The translations under genes were made by a program, and so were the position numbers. From positions 1-64,000 of the forward strand of contig JAUCBJ010008077.1 of assembly GCA_032718475.1 (NCBI GenBank): a stretch of DNA of 64,000 nt. Reading direction: 5' to 3'. The notes beneath the pieces are model-generated. The model had not been told where the DNA came from, did not search any database, and saw only the letters and a list, made by a program, of their open reading frames with translations. This stretch comes from Nemertoderma westbladi. Lineage: Eukaryota > Xenacoelomorpha > Nemertodermatida > Nemertodermatidae. Shown here in pieces: positions 44,241 through 55,304 of this stretch; the stretch's first letter is position 1, and each line of letters opens with the position of its first letter.

Positions 44241-46616
44241 CATAATATTGGTAATGTCGCGTAGCCAACTGTAATTGGTAAATCATCACTTTGCCCATTT
44301 TCCGCTGGGTAGTGCAGCGAATTGGATCCGCTAACAAAAGCTTTGCAGCTTATTTCCATGGGGGTCATTTATGTTACTTGGTTACAAATACAGTACAATA
44401 TGAAAATGGGCAATTGGGGCTTTAACTTTTACTGTCTTTTTTTCATATCAATTTTTTCATTCAAGTTTTTTCTCTTATTTATTAATAGCATTTGTAAATT
44501 TAACTGATATTTCCATTTTCTTTAATTTAAGAATTGCTTTTTTTAGTTTTCCCACCACTAAAAATGTAATAGTAAAAAATATGAGCTGAGATATGTCAAT
44601 TAAAAATAAAGCAATAGTATAGTAAGTACCTAGTAAGACCTAAATAAACTTTAATCTATCTGGCATGTAGGTCTTGATATGCACTATATAAGCATCTTAA
44701 TTTCTATGTTTTTAAAAGCAAAACGTATTCTTGGATGGCATCTAACGATGTTAACATCTCTATTGTCATAGTTAGTAACTTATTGACCCTTTCTTTAGTA
44801 TCATTCAATTGATCCTGTAACTTTGCAGGAGGTTTTGACTGGATTCTATGGGAAAAACGTTCTGTGGAAACTTTTGACATTGTAATTTGCTAATTTAAAC
44901 AACATCAAAATTTGTTAAAGGGAAAAACTTTAATTACTTAAATACCTTGTTTACTAATATAGACTATGCCGAAAATCTATTAGGATTCAAGAGTTTACTA
45001 TATCGCTGTATATGCAACAGCGCAAATATAAACGCAAAATAAACTTTACATAACAACTATATTAAATATACCGCGTAGACCAAAGATGTTGCTTATAAAA
45101 TGCAAAAACAGCTATGATATAATACGTTGAATCTACCTGAATAACTTAGAGATGTTACTTGTTGCTGTTATGCATATGTTTGCATATAATAAATCTATAC
45201 TAAAATTGTAGGTTGCATACTGTCACAACTGTATTATACCTTGTGCACCAGTATCTGTCTAACAATTACAATATACATTAGCCTTTATTTACTGGTAGAT
45301 GGCTCATTCAATTGCATATGCCTGTTTGGCCTGTTTGGGCGGGGCGTGGTAGGCCTACACTTTTCACACTTAAATATTTTGGTTGTGAAATGTTACAGGG
45401 CATAGCTATCTGAGATATTTCATTTATATTTTATTATGAGAGGAAGAAGAACATACAACGTTATTTACTATATATGTAACAAAATAATTGTTTTCGGGTT
45501 TAACTTGGAAGCCTCCCCAAATAGTTGATATACAATTATATTTAAAATTATTTCCATGGTCATGGTCATTCACCCGTCTTTAGTTAGAAATTTGTTTGTA
45601 CATCAATGTATACTTAACGTTATATATAACTAACTACTGTATAAACTGGGCATTATTGAAAACAGCCTATCCACATCCAATCATAACCCTCTTCACCGAG
45701 CCTTCTTAGACTTTCTTCAAGTATTCATTTTTAACATATATAAAAATTGAAACATTTCAATCCTTCTGTCAGTTTTTTGTACGCTCACCTATACGTAAAC
45801 CAAACTTATGGGGTCAAATTCTATGGCGCACCATAGTACTCTAGGAGTAGGCCTTGCAATCAGCATATCAAACAGCAGTTGGCGATAAACACTGTACGGT
45901 ACCGCTAACGGTACGGTACGTTGTATTAAACAACGCCTCATCGGGAAGTCGGAGAGAAATATTTCAATTTTTGAACAAAATTATACACACTGATAAAATT
46001 ACTTTATAGGAAAACAGTAGGTCTACTCGTTTACTTTACTGTTTTCCTATAAAGTGCTACTTTTATCAACGTGATATAAATAGTCATTAACATAAAATTT
46101 TATTTATTCTTTAGTGCTTAATTTTAAGACCAAGCGATTGGTAATTAAAGTCTCCATCATCATCATTTTTGAAAAACAATGTTTGATTTTTCCATCTATT
46201 TTTTCAGATTATTAAATTACGTCACACCCTTTTTTTTACAATTTAGATCCCCCCCCTCCCCCTTTTTCACAAATCATCATGAAATCGTAGACCCCCGTCG
46301 CGCTATCTCACAGTCACAAACGATAATTAAAAAATTGTTTCTAAAACGTTTTTTTGCATCTTAAGAAAATATTGTTTAAAAAAAGTTTTCGCATTTTTCG
46401 CAACGCAAACTTAAAGATTTCCTTTCAAGGAATCCTAATTTCAATGTACCTTCCAACTTTACCGACCTATTCAATAATGCCCTAATACTTCACATACAAT
46501 ATATACGTAATTTTGATTCAATATTGGTAATACATACTGTAGTACTAGAGTTATTATTGTTAGTTTTTATTGGTGAGATTTTGTACATCGTTCTTTGGCG
46601 TGTTTCAACCACACTT
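44241..46616. other. Gene-poor AT-rich region
   Basis: Only short frames. TTTACTTTACTGTTTTCCTATAAAGT near 46030 is a reverse-complement match to ACTTTATAGGAAAACAGTAG near 46000, a local palindrome. No gene. Confidence 0.5.
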
Positions 46617-47126
46617 TCATAATTTTATGAATTGTTTGGTTTGCTCCAACTTCGTCCTTAAATAGCTAAATAGCGAGGAATTACTTAGACCTTCGGTCAT
46701 TATATTACATAGTAACTTTTCCCCGAAAGGAACCTTCCCGCCTTTTCCACGCCAATTAACATTCTGTGCCACCTCATCCGTCATTAACATCCGCATAGCG
46801 GCGCGTGTATTGTCTCCCATGGAGGAGCCACCAACCCCACGAACTCGACGCTTTAGGACGTCCCTACTGCTGCCCTCCTTCAAGATTTCCTCAATCTGAG
46901 GAAAGTCGTCGATAGACTTTAGTGGCAACTTTAAATCAATATCATCGCCATCGGGGATTGGAGAGGACACATTTTCCTTCACCTTTAGGAGCCTCTTTAA
47001 GATGACGTCGTGCTCCTTTTGCTTCAGTATTATCTCATTTAATTTTGCGAGAATCAATGATGTCGAGGATGATCGTTTTGGCGGAGCGATTTGAGTAATA
47101 TTAGCAGTTGTAACATTGTCAGTTAT
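46617..47126 (-). CDS. Last exon of a DUF4806-domain protein
   Basis: On the minus strand an acceptor (TTAATATTATTGCAG) opens a frame from ITDNVTTANITQIAPPKRSS to EQTKQFIKL... stop. A Ser/Thr/Lys-rich linker and coiled-coil-like LAKLNEIILKQKEHDVILKR (about 30-50) precede a C-terminal domain with LPLKSIDDFPQIEEILKEG, LKRRVRGVGGSSMGDNTRAA and MLMTDEVAQNVNWRGKGGK. This order (LP..S..DF..IE..L......L...V...GG.......R..R.LMT.E.A....W.G..GK) is that of DUF4806, found in many invertebrate proteins, often beside BEN-like or transposon-derived parts; function unknown. The upstream continuation of the frame reads intron. Earlier exons are not identified. Confidence 0.7.
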   Translation of the reverse strand: MTDNVTTANITQIAPPKRSSSTSLILAKLNEIILKQKEHDVILKRLLKVKENVSSPIPDGDDIDLKLPLKSIDDFPQIEEILKEGSSRDVLKRRVRGVGGSSMGDNTRAAMRMLMTDEVAQNVNWRGKGGKVPFGEKLLCNIMTEGLSNSSLFSYLRTKLEQTKQFIKL

Positions 47127-48130
47127 CTGCAATAATATTAAATTAATAAATGATTGAGAAACATAACTTACGCATACGCAGGGAGGCGAGCGATTTTGAC
47201 AAAAAAATTTCCCAGTTTTTCTGGTATTCAACAATTTTACTTCACTATTTATACTTCGGGATCCCTTTCCAAAAAAGTCGGGATCGGAACCGGGATTACA
47301 TTTTTTGCCGGAATCCCGTTTAAACACTAATGTACAGCAAAAACTAAGCACTTCGAGTTAATAAAATCTGGTTCACATTTTGAATTTTTTAACATTTAAA
47401 AATTTGATAAAAAGCACTACTACAAGATTTATCATAGTATTACTTAAAGCTACAGTATGAAAATGAAATATATTACATACTGATACGGTACATAAGGAGT
47501 GAAATAAAGTAGTAACATTTCCGCACCCCCCCCCCCCCCCCCCCCCCGCAATTTACTAAATTGCTGTTTTACTATACTAGCTAGGATTTTTATAACTATT
47601 CTACAGGCCTAACAAAACTTGTTCTTCAACATATTTGATACAAATTTAAATGTATTGGAATCATTGAATGCATGACGCCTTACGGCCATGGATGAGGCCG
47701 TACGTTGACCTCACGGATGCCGTACGACGTTGTCGTACGGCTGAGTATAAATGGGCCCTTACAGTTAGTGTAATTTCGAATAATAAATAGTAATACTGTA
47801 GTAATAAATAGTAATGCTCGATTTTAAAAGTTGTCCATCAGCGGGTAAGGTAATGTAATGCGCTGTATAATAATAATAATATTGAATATAGATATATTGA
47901 TATATTGCTAATCAGTTCTCAGATTTGGAATCCTCACAAAAATCTGCTCTATATGAAATGAAAAACTAAAAAATATGAAGATACAGTAGTTGCTATCAGT
48001 ACATACCGAGTTATAATTATGGCTATCAACAGGCACCGGTCTACCTCATCGTGAGGTAGAGGTTCTGATGTGTACTGGGCATTCACAGTTATGGCTTTGG
48101 CTTTATCCATTTTATCTGAAATAAAATCTG
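47127..48130. other. Spacer with 22-C run and small hairpin
   Basis: Poly-C 47526-47547. Perfect hairpin 47719-47741 (GCCGTACGAC-GTT-GTCGTACGGC) within a CCGTACG-rich patch. No ORF. Confidence 0.6.
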
Positions 48131-48140
48131 AAATCTGAAA

Positions 48141-48622
48141 TAACAGAACATTATGTTTAAAGCCACGTAATTGTGTTCTAACAGAACATTACGTTCAAAG
48201 CCACGTAGTTTTGTTCTAACAGAACATTATGTTCAAAGCCACATAATTGTGTTCTAACAGAACATTATGTTCAAAGCCACATAATTCTGTTCTAACAGAA
48301 TATTATGTTCAAAGCCACGTAATTGTTTTGTAACAGAACATTATGTTCAAAGCTACTGAAGTGTGTTCTAACAGAACATTATGTTCAAAGCTACGTAATT
48401 GTTTTCTAACAGAACATTATTTTCAAAGCTCTGTAATTGTTTTCTAACACATCATTATGTTCAAAGCTACGTAATTGTGTTCTAACAGAACATTATGATC
48501 AAAGCCACACAATTGTATCTAACAGAACATTATATTCAAATCAACGTAATTGTGTTCTAACAGAACATTATGTTCAAAGCTACGTAATTGTTTTCTAACA
48601 CAACATTATGTTCAAAGCTACG
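48141..48622. repeat. 38-bp satellite, about 12 copies, with palindromic core
   Basis: The unit ACAGAACATTATGTTCAAAG plus CCACGTAATTGTGTTCTA repeats with a 38-bp period. The core AGAACA-TTA-TGTTC is an inverted repeat in most units. The left end also reads CTGAAATAACAGAACATTATG, and the right end is interrupted by a LINE tail. Confidence 0.95.
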
Positions 48623-48626
48623 TTAC

Positions 48627-48800
48627 TACTACTACTACTAGGTCAAGCGAACTCGGACAGTGGAAATGAGATCCTTCCAGGCTTCCCGATTCTCCATAGT
48701 TGTCGCAATTTCGTTTCTCCCAAGTTCAGTATCCCTTTCAAGTTGATCTATATATGTTATGGCAGGTCGTCCACGACTACGCTTCCCATGAGTTGGTTGC
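48627..48800 (-). mobile_element. 3' end of second LINE family, with TAG tail
   Basis: Begins (left) with (CTA)n AGGTCAAGCGAACTCGGACAG and on the minus strand encodes LLLWQPTHGKRSRGRPAITY, then IDQLERDTELGRNEIAT and ENREAWKDLISTVRVRLT, the C-terminus of the element also seen at 15807. 5'-truncated to about 170 bp. Confidence 0.8.
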
Positions 48801-48833
48801 CAGAGAAGTAGTCCTCCAGAGAAGAAGTAGATT

Positions 48834-49658
48834 GGCATTAACTTAGTATCTAAGCCCGTTAACACCCTCGGTCAGTCTCTCTGTAACAAAACCAAACACT
48901 TGCTTCCACCAGAACAAGTGTCTGGTGTTGTTTACTCCATTGTGTGCTCCTGTGGGGGTAGGTATGTGGGAGAGACCGATCAAGAGCTAAGTGACAGTCT
49001 ACGTCGTTACTTTGTAATGAATTAGATTTCATTCTCCGTAAATTCAAGTTATACGGCTATCCGCATAATTTCAGATACAATCAGTCAAGTGCGCAAAAAC
49101 GAGATCATATAGGCTAGGGCTCTACCAGCACCCCCATGTAAGGACGTCCATTATTATGTTTCCACACCCTTCATTGGGCCCCTTTTCTTTGTACTTAAAC
49201 GTGAAGCCAAAAAGATTGGCATTAACTTAGTATCTAAGCCCGTTAACACCCTCGGTCAGTCTCTCTGTAACAAAACCAAACACTTGCTTCCACCAGAACA
49301 AGTGTCTGGTGTTGTTTACTCCATTGTGTGCTCCTGTGGGGGTAGGTATGTGGGAGAGACCGATCAAGAGCTAAGTGACAGAGTAGAACAACACCGCAAA
49401 GGATGGCAGCGCAGTTCCCAGAACTCAGCTTTCCGTTCCCATGGTAACTGCAACCCTGGTTTTTGTGATGTCAAGACCTTGGCCCACGTTACCAATACCA
49501 GAGCACGACTATTGGTTGAGTCTGCGTTCATTAGAAAATATGGACGAAGAGAGACCATCATCTCGTCCCCGAACGATGACTCAATCAATAGGAACTCAGG
49601 TACCATGTTATCCGGTTGCTGGCTTCCAGCGATCGTAAACGCGCTATCGGTTACCTAA
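48834..49658 (+). pseudogene. 5'-truncated Penelope-like element (GIY-YIG end) with internal duplication
   Basis: From about 49140 the plus strand reads GPLFFVLKREAKKIGINLVS, then KPVNTLGQSLCNKTKHLLPP (the linker between RT and nuclease), followed by GVVYSIVCSCGGRYVGETDQ with the GIY-YIG motif and ELSDRVEQHRKGW, ending with ESAFIRKYGRRETIISSPND and a stop at 49658. The RT is missing. A 168-bp part of the same coding sequence (48834-49002) is present a second time just upstream, cut off after CTAAGTGACAG. Different family from the 21.1-kb element. Confidence 0.85.
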
Positions 49659-49679
49659 CTGTGTCTCTGTTTATACATC

Positions 49680-50270
49680 TATATTATACTGTATGTGCGT
49701 TGTATATGTGTAATGTTTAGTGTTTATTCTTTATTACTTTACTGTATATGTGCGTTGTAGTTGTTGTGTATTGTTTATATTATACTGTATGTGCGTCGTA
49801 TACGTATATGTGTACTGTTTAGTGTTTATACTTTATTATTTTACTGTATAAGTACGTTGTAGTTGTGTACTGTTTTTTCATTTATATTATACTGTATGTG
49901 CTTTGTATATGTGTTCTGTATAAATCTTTATACTTTATTATTTTACTGTATATGTGCGTTATAGTTGTTGTGTACTGTGTATGCGTTTATATTATACTGT
50001 ATGTGCTTTGTATATGTGTAATGTTTAGTGTTTATACCTTATTATTTTACTGTATATATGCGTTGCAGTTGTTGTGTACTGTTTATTCATTTATATTATA
50101 CTGTATGTGCTTTGTATATGTGTAGGCCTAGTGTTTAGGGTTTATACATTATTATTCTGTATATGTGAGTTGTAGTTGTTGTATGTGCGCTGTAGTAGTT
50201 TATTCATTTATATTTTACTGTATTTGTTTTATCCATTTATACATTTCTATTGTAATGTATAATATGTGCT
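49680..50270. repeat. ~105-120-bp TG/TA-rich tandem array
   Basis: Phrases TATTATACTGTATGTGC(T/G)TTGTATATGTG and TTATTATTTTACTGTATATGTGCGTTGTAG alternate at least four times. Imperfect, non-coding; it starts right after the Penelope fragment's stop. Confidence 0.8.
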
Positions 50271-51422
50271 TTCTGTTTGTACACTTATTGTATATTGTGT
50301 AATGTGTGTGTATGTGCGTTGTACGTACAGTAGTGTGTAGTCTGTAGTGGTAGTTTATACATGTTCCGTTATACTGTATATTTTTCCGTTAATAGATTTG
50401 AATTTTTCTGTATATGTGCGTTCTATTTTTTGTATACTGTATAGTATATACTGCTAGGCCTATATACCGGTAACTTTGCTGTCCAGTGCCCAATAATAAA
50501 TACTTTTAAAATTTAGCATTGATACAGATAGCCATTGGCTTACGAAACGTCTGCTAGGCCTAATTACCTACTATTTTTTCATACCTGTGGCTGACAGTCC
50601 TTCATTTGTTTTATCTTTTAATATTTACTCGCCACATTCCCCACACCATGATTTTTAATAATTCAATTTTGCAAATTGATTATTTGAAGCTGTTTTTTCC
50701 GCAATAGGGGTTTTAGGCGTTCTAGTCTCGTTGGAATATATATGAATTGCACCAGGCATATCATCAACGTTGTATTTTTCGGTGCCGTGTGCAAAATTTG
50801 GTGCCAGCAAGAATTTTGTAAATTCATTCAATAGTTCAATTGATTGTGACAACTCATAGTCCTATCTTATATTTTAGAGGTTTATGGGGGCTCTGAATTC
50901 AATGGAATAAATATTTATGTAACAACTATACATCTCAAACTTGTATTTTTCGGAAGTATATGGGGTTTCTTGCGTTATACGGATTAGTGAGGGTTCTGAA
51001 TTCAATGGAATATGTAAATATTGCATAAGAATTCAGAAACTTGTATTTTTCGGCGGTGGGTGAAAATTTTCAACAACATCGTTTATTGTTTTGGTTAGAA
51101 ATTGCCGCCGCTGTAACCTGCTCTTTTCCTTCAATTGGAAGGTAACAACATCGTTTATTGATTCCCACCCACCTTCCCATCTTCCTTCATCGTTTGGGTA
51201 TAATAAACTCCACTTTATCATCTGGCAATCAGGGCAATATGGGGGAAGTTAAAGTGTTTCGCCATATTCGGCAGTAACAGTACTGTACAGAGGTACTGTA
51301 CCTCTTCCTGCCTTCCCTTTAGCGTAACAAACAAACAATAAATATTTTAAATGTAATATACTAATAAGCACAGTATCATTATTTAATAATAATATTAATT
51401 ATAATTAAAATAATTAACTTTA
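50271..51422. other. AT-rich spacer
   Basis: Related phrases (TTCAATGGAATAAATATT / TTCAATGGAATATGTAAATATT, CTTGTATTTTTCGG) recur between 50890 and 51060, a degenerate repeat of about 110 bp. No gene. Confidence 0.5.
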
Positions 51423-52283
51423 ACTATTAATAAACTATTAACAAGAAAGATACTAAAATATTGCAGCAAAAAGGCAGAAAGGTTGTATTGTTTTTAATAA
51501 ATGATTAATGTTTCAACACCAACTACATCTGCGAAAGTTGTTTACATCAGAAACTATCCATCTTTGCTGGGGCAATCACAGAACTTTGAAGTTGAAGTTG
51601 ACGTTTTTTATTAACATTGTACATAAGCCATATAAAATGTAAGACATCTCATAAGACATCTCATTTCATACCCACCATCCTTCATCCTACTGTATATCGC
51701 ATTTTTAACATGCCTTTGCTGCATTGGCTGCATGCCGGTATGCCTGAAGGCCTACTGCTCTGTCATTTGATGATCCTGATACGTAACATGGCAACCTGAT
51801 CAGCCCTATTGGCTATTTACCTATATCTCTTTCTCCTGATTGGTTATAGGATCAGATGCCGTCAGATCAGATCAGATACGGACAGACGTTTTATTCTACC
51901 TCCTACTGAAGCCTCCTCCTCCACAATGTCTTCAGGGAAATATTTCAACAATCTGACAGTACCGGTATAGTGCGCAAACTGAAACTAGCACACTGCAGTA
52001 AAATTACTGATACCGGTCCGGTACTGTACCTACAAGAGTTTCTGGAAACTGGGGCCTAATGTAATAATGGTTACCATGTTACCCATAGAACTAATAGTTA
52101 TCTTCCCATGGGTGGATAACTGGGTTGCCAGGTAACTCATAGAACTACAGTAATAGTTATTTTACCATGGGGGATAACTAGATGATAACTGGGAGTAAAG
52201 GGTGACAACACTGTTTATTACTCAGGATTTTGACATCAATTTGGCGACGACACTCGGTCACCAGGTGATGACATCCCTTCCAT
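51423..52283. repeat. 861-bp inverted repeat, left arm
   Basis: Reverse complement of 58726-59586 with only scattered differences. It includes an inverted, truncated copy of the last ~15 codons and 3' untranslated region (with AATAAA) of the candidate gene whose exon is at 58581-58773. The duplication therefore probably came from the right arm. Confidence 0.93.
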
Positions 52284-52958
52284 TTGGCTGTTATTACCTT
52301 AGTGACAGGCTGGTGAACTGCCGAATAATATACGTCCTCCCAAACACGCAACCGCCTGTGGTGTAATCTACTGTATATATGCCATGCATCAGCTCGAAAA
52401 GATTAAAAACAACAAAAACGCAGGACTTTTTCACCTTCAGACATTCCACCTACTACCGGTAGACTGGAGAACTTCAGCTTCCTCCCAAACACGAATCCAA
52501 TCTTGTAGTAGATCTTTCCCCAGTATCAGTTCAAAAACAATAAAATTGGTGATGGGAATGGTTTCACTCTCAGAGATTACACACCCAAGCAGCAGATTGA
52601 AGAACTGTAGGCTGGTCGGCGTCCTCTCACTCAAACAGGCAGCGTAAGATCTCTGTGGTACATACATACATACATACATACCTGCAAAGTTTCAGTTAGA
52701 ACAGCCTTAGTCTTAGTCTAATGGTGAAACTGCAGTTACAAAGTCGCCTGAGTCCTGATTGCTGACCAGTGATATATTTTGGCCTAAAACGATGCAAAAT
52801 AATCCACTTTGACCACATTCGATTCACGCAAACAAATACTTAAAATATGACGAGATAGTGACGTTGCTCAAGTTAGCTTTCTATTATTGTATCGCGAGAC
52901 AGACAGACTGAGATTTATAAGACTTAAAGTCAGAGATTTATATTGGACGGATCTATCA
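52284..52958. other. Spacer with (CATA)n microsatellite
   Basis: ACATACATACATACATACATA at about 52660-52681. No gene recognised. Confidence 0.5.
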
Positions 52959-53345
52959 TGGATGTTGGACGTATCCGTCATGGATGTTGGACGGATCCAT
53001 CATGGATGTTGGACGGATCCGTCGTGGATGTTGGACGGATCCATCATGGATGTTGGACGGATCCGTCATGGATGTTGGACGGATCCATCATAGATGTTGG
53101 ACGGATCCGTCATGGATGTTGGACGGATCCATCATGGATGTTGGACGGATCCATCATGGATGTTGGACGGATCCGTCATGGATGTTGGATGGATCCGTCA
53201 TGGATGTTGGACGGATCCATCATGGATGTTGGACGGATCTGTCATGGATGTTGGACGGATCCATCATGGATGTTGGACGGATCCATCATGGATGTTGGAC
53301 GGATCCGTCATGGATGTTGGATGGATACGTCATGGATGTTGGACG
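52959..53345. repeat. 22-bp minisatellite, about 17 copies
   Basis: The unit GGATCCATCATGGATGTTGGAC (A/G variation at one site) repeats with period 22, so all three plus frames encode a 22-residue periodic peptide and stay open. It abuts the LINE fragment exactly at 53346. Confidence 0.96.
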
Positions 53346-54343
53346 GAGCTGAGGAGCCGCTGGGCTCCCTCTAATGATTCTGAGAGTACTCCTAAGTCAT
53401 CAGCAAAGTCTAGATCAGTTAGGTACTTGGCAGGATTTCCTCGACTTCTGGAGCCAGTAGGTGGAGTTATCATCACCCCATCATCATTATGATGATCTAA
53501 GGACATGCGTAGAACATAGTCAACCACAATAATGAACAAGAATGGTGCAAGTGTGTCTCCTTGGAGGACGCCCCATAACACTTCAAATGGTTCTGTGTCA
53601 CCGTCAACAGTAGACACAAATGTTGTCGAACCATCGTATACTGATCTGATTGCTGCAATAATTTCATCAGGAATCCCATATAATGAAAGTATGCTGAACA
53701 TACGTGAGCGAGAGACTGAATCAAAGGCCTTGAAGAAGTCAACAAAGATAACAGCCAGATGCCTGTCTTTCTTTTTTGATAACTCTTCAATTATCCTTCT
53801 AAGTGCCAAAATGGGCTCCATGGTCCCACGACCTTTACAGAACCCATTCTGATTTCCACGTAGCAGTCTCTCAATGGGATCCCTGATGCGATTTAATAGA
53901 ATTCTATTGTATAGTTTTGCAGCAATCGAGATCAATGAGATTCCCCGAAAAGAACCATAGAGTGTTAGGTTGGCCTTCTTGGGAACTGGCACCAACATAT
54001 TTGTTTTCATTTCTTGTGGGACTCGTGTTGTACGGTACATGTCTACTATGATGGGATAGATGAGCTTTAAACACTCAGGTATTTTAAAGACCTCAGGGGG
54101 AACACCATCTACTCCACTGGCACGATTGGTCTTAATGCTCTTTGCAGCAGCCTTCACTTCTGCAAAGGAGATATCGCCAATGGGAATATCTGGGAGTACA
54201 GACTCAGACACTTTTACTTCTATAAAGTTATCAGGCAATACCCTGTCATTATTGAGGAGCTTTTCAAAGTGGGCTTTCCAACCATTGAGGCGATCGGCTG
54301 GTGATTCAGCCTTAACCTTGGTGGTTGGTTGGCTATTAACCAT
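53346..54343 (-). pseudogene. RTE-X-like LINE fragment: linker and RT, 3' part missing
   Basis: A 330-codon minus-strand frame covers what the other copies lack at their 5' side: WKAHFEKLLNNDR, then AAAKSIKTNRASGVDGVPPE (the usual segment before the RT), VPVPKKANLTLYGSFRGISL (motifs 1-2), NQNGFCKGRGTMEP, motif A (FVDFFKAFDSV), motif B (GVLQGDTLAPFLF) and motif C (DLDFADDLGVL). It stops shortly after, where the 22-bp minisatellite begins. The endonuclease is absent. Together with 59608-60643 this allows the order of the family's RT region to be read. Confidence 0.88.
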
Positions 54344-54819
54344 ATGGTATGGTCATTTAACACTAATTGACAGCCATTTTAAATTTTAAAAAAGGTTCAT
54401 GGGGGGTATACCCCCCCCCCCCCCTTAACATTCTTTCTACTGTGTGAGTCTGCCCATATGTGAACATGTTGTCAATCTATATTAGTGATTAAACACGATC
54501 AGACATTTCGGGATTGGGATTATTACTCTCGGGATCGGGATTGCAATGTTGGATTAAATTCCTAAAATAATTTAACTCATTTTGGTTCCACTCAACCTCA
54601 TTCAACTAACCCCTGTACCATTGGGTAGTTGTACTGCTGTTGAACTGAGTATGTAAAGATACATACTCACTCCCAGTTATACTCGTCCGGATTCATTCAA
54701 CTCACTCCCAATTCCTACAAAGGTACCTACTAGGTACTACTGGTTTGTGCCTACAGTACTGTATAATACTGTATACCGGTACTATAATAGAATAGCAATG
54801 ACAATATTTTACAATATAC
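54344..54819. other. Spacer with GGGGGGTATACCCCCC palindrome
   Basis: Perfect palindrome from 54401 extended by a poly-C run to 54424. The words GGGATTGGGATTATTACTCTCGGGATCGGGATT at 54512 resemble intron sequence at 47270. No gene. Confidence 0.6.
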
Positions 54820-55304
54820 AGCGGGCTCAGTGGCGGTTCTAGGGGGGGGGCAAGGGGCATCTGCCCCCCCAGGCATTTTGGGGGGGGGGCTTGCCCCCCC
54901 CCCCTGGCAAACCCCAAATATATGTAATTTAAACGCCATTATTTCATTGTAACTAGGCTAATACATTACTGCATTAGGCATTAGGATTAGGCCTACTCAT
55001 TACTGCATTACCCTCCTTACTCCATACATAATTCTTTAAGAGTACTGGGTACTGAGGTAGGCCTAATTCATACGGTACCGGTAGCAGGTAGGTATATTCC
55101 AGTATTCTTTTCAAGTTTAGTGTTTCTTTAAAACGCGCATATCACTATCCTGCTATCTGTCTATCAGCATGCTGGCATGACATTAACCATAGGCTTATAT
55201 TGTTATACAGTACTGCAGTAGGTATTGAAATTATATTAACAGATTATACCGGTATTTCACTGTCAAATACAGTCAGTATAATAATCATAATCCGATAATC
55301 AATA

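Noticed and set aside
49865-50125. Cys/Tyr/Val-rich ORF
   Set aside because: Translation of a TG/TA-rich tandem array.
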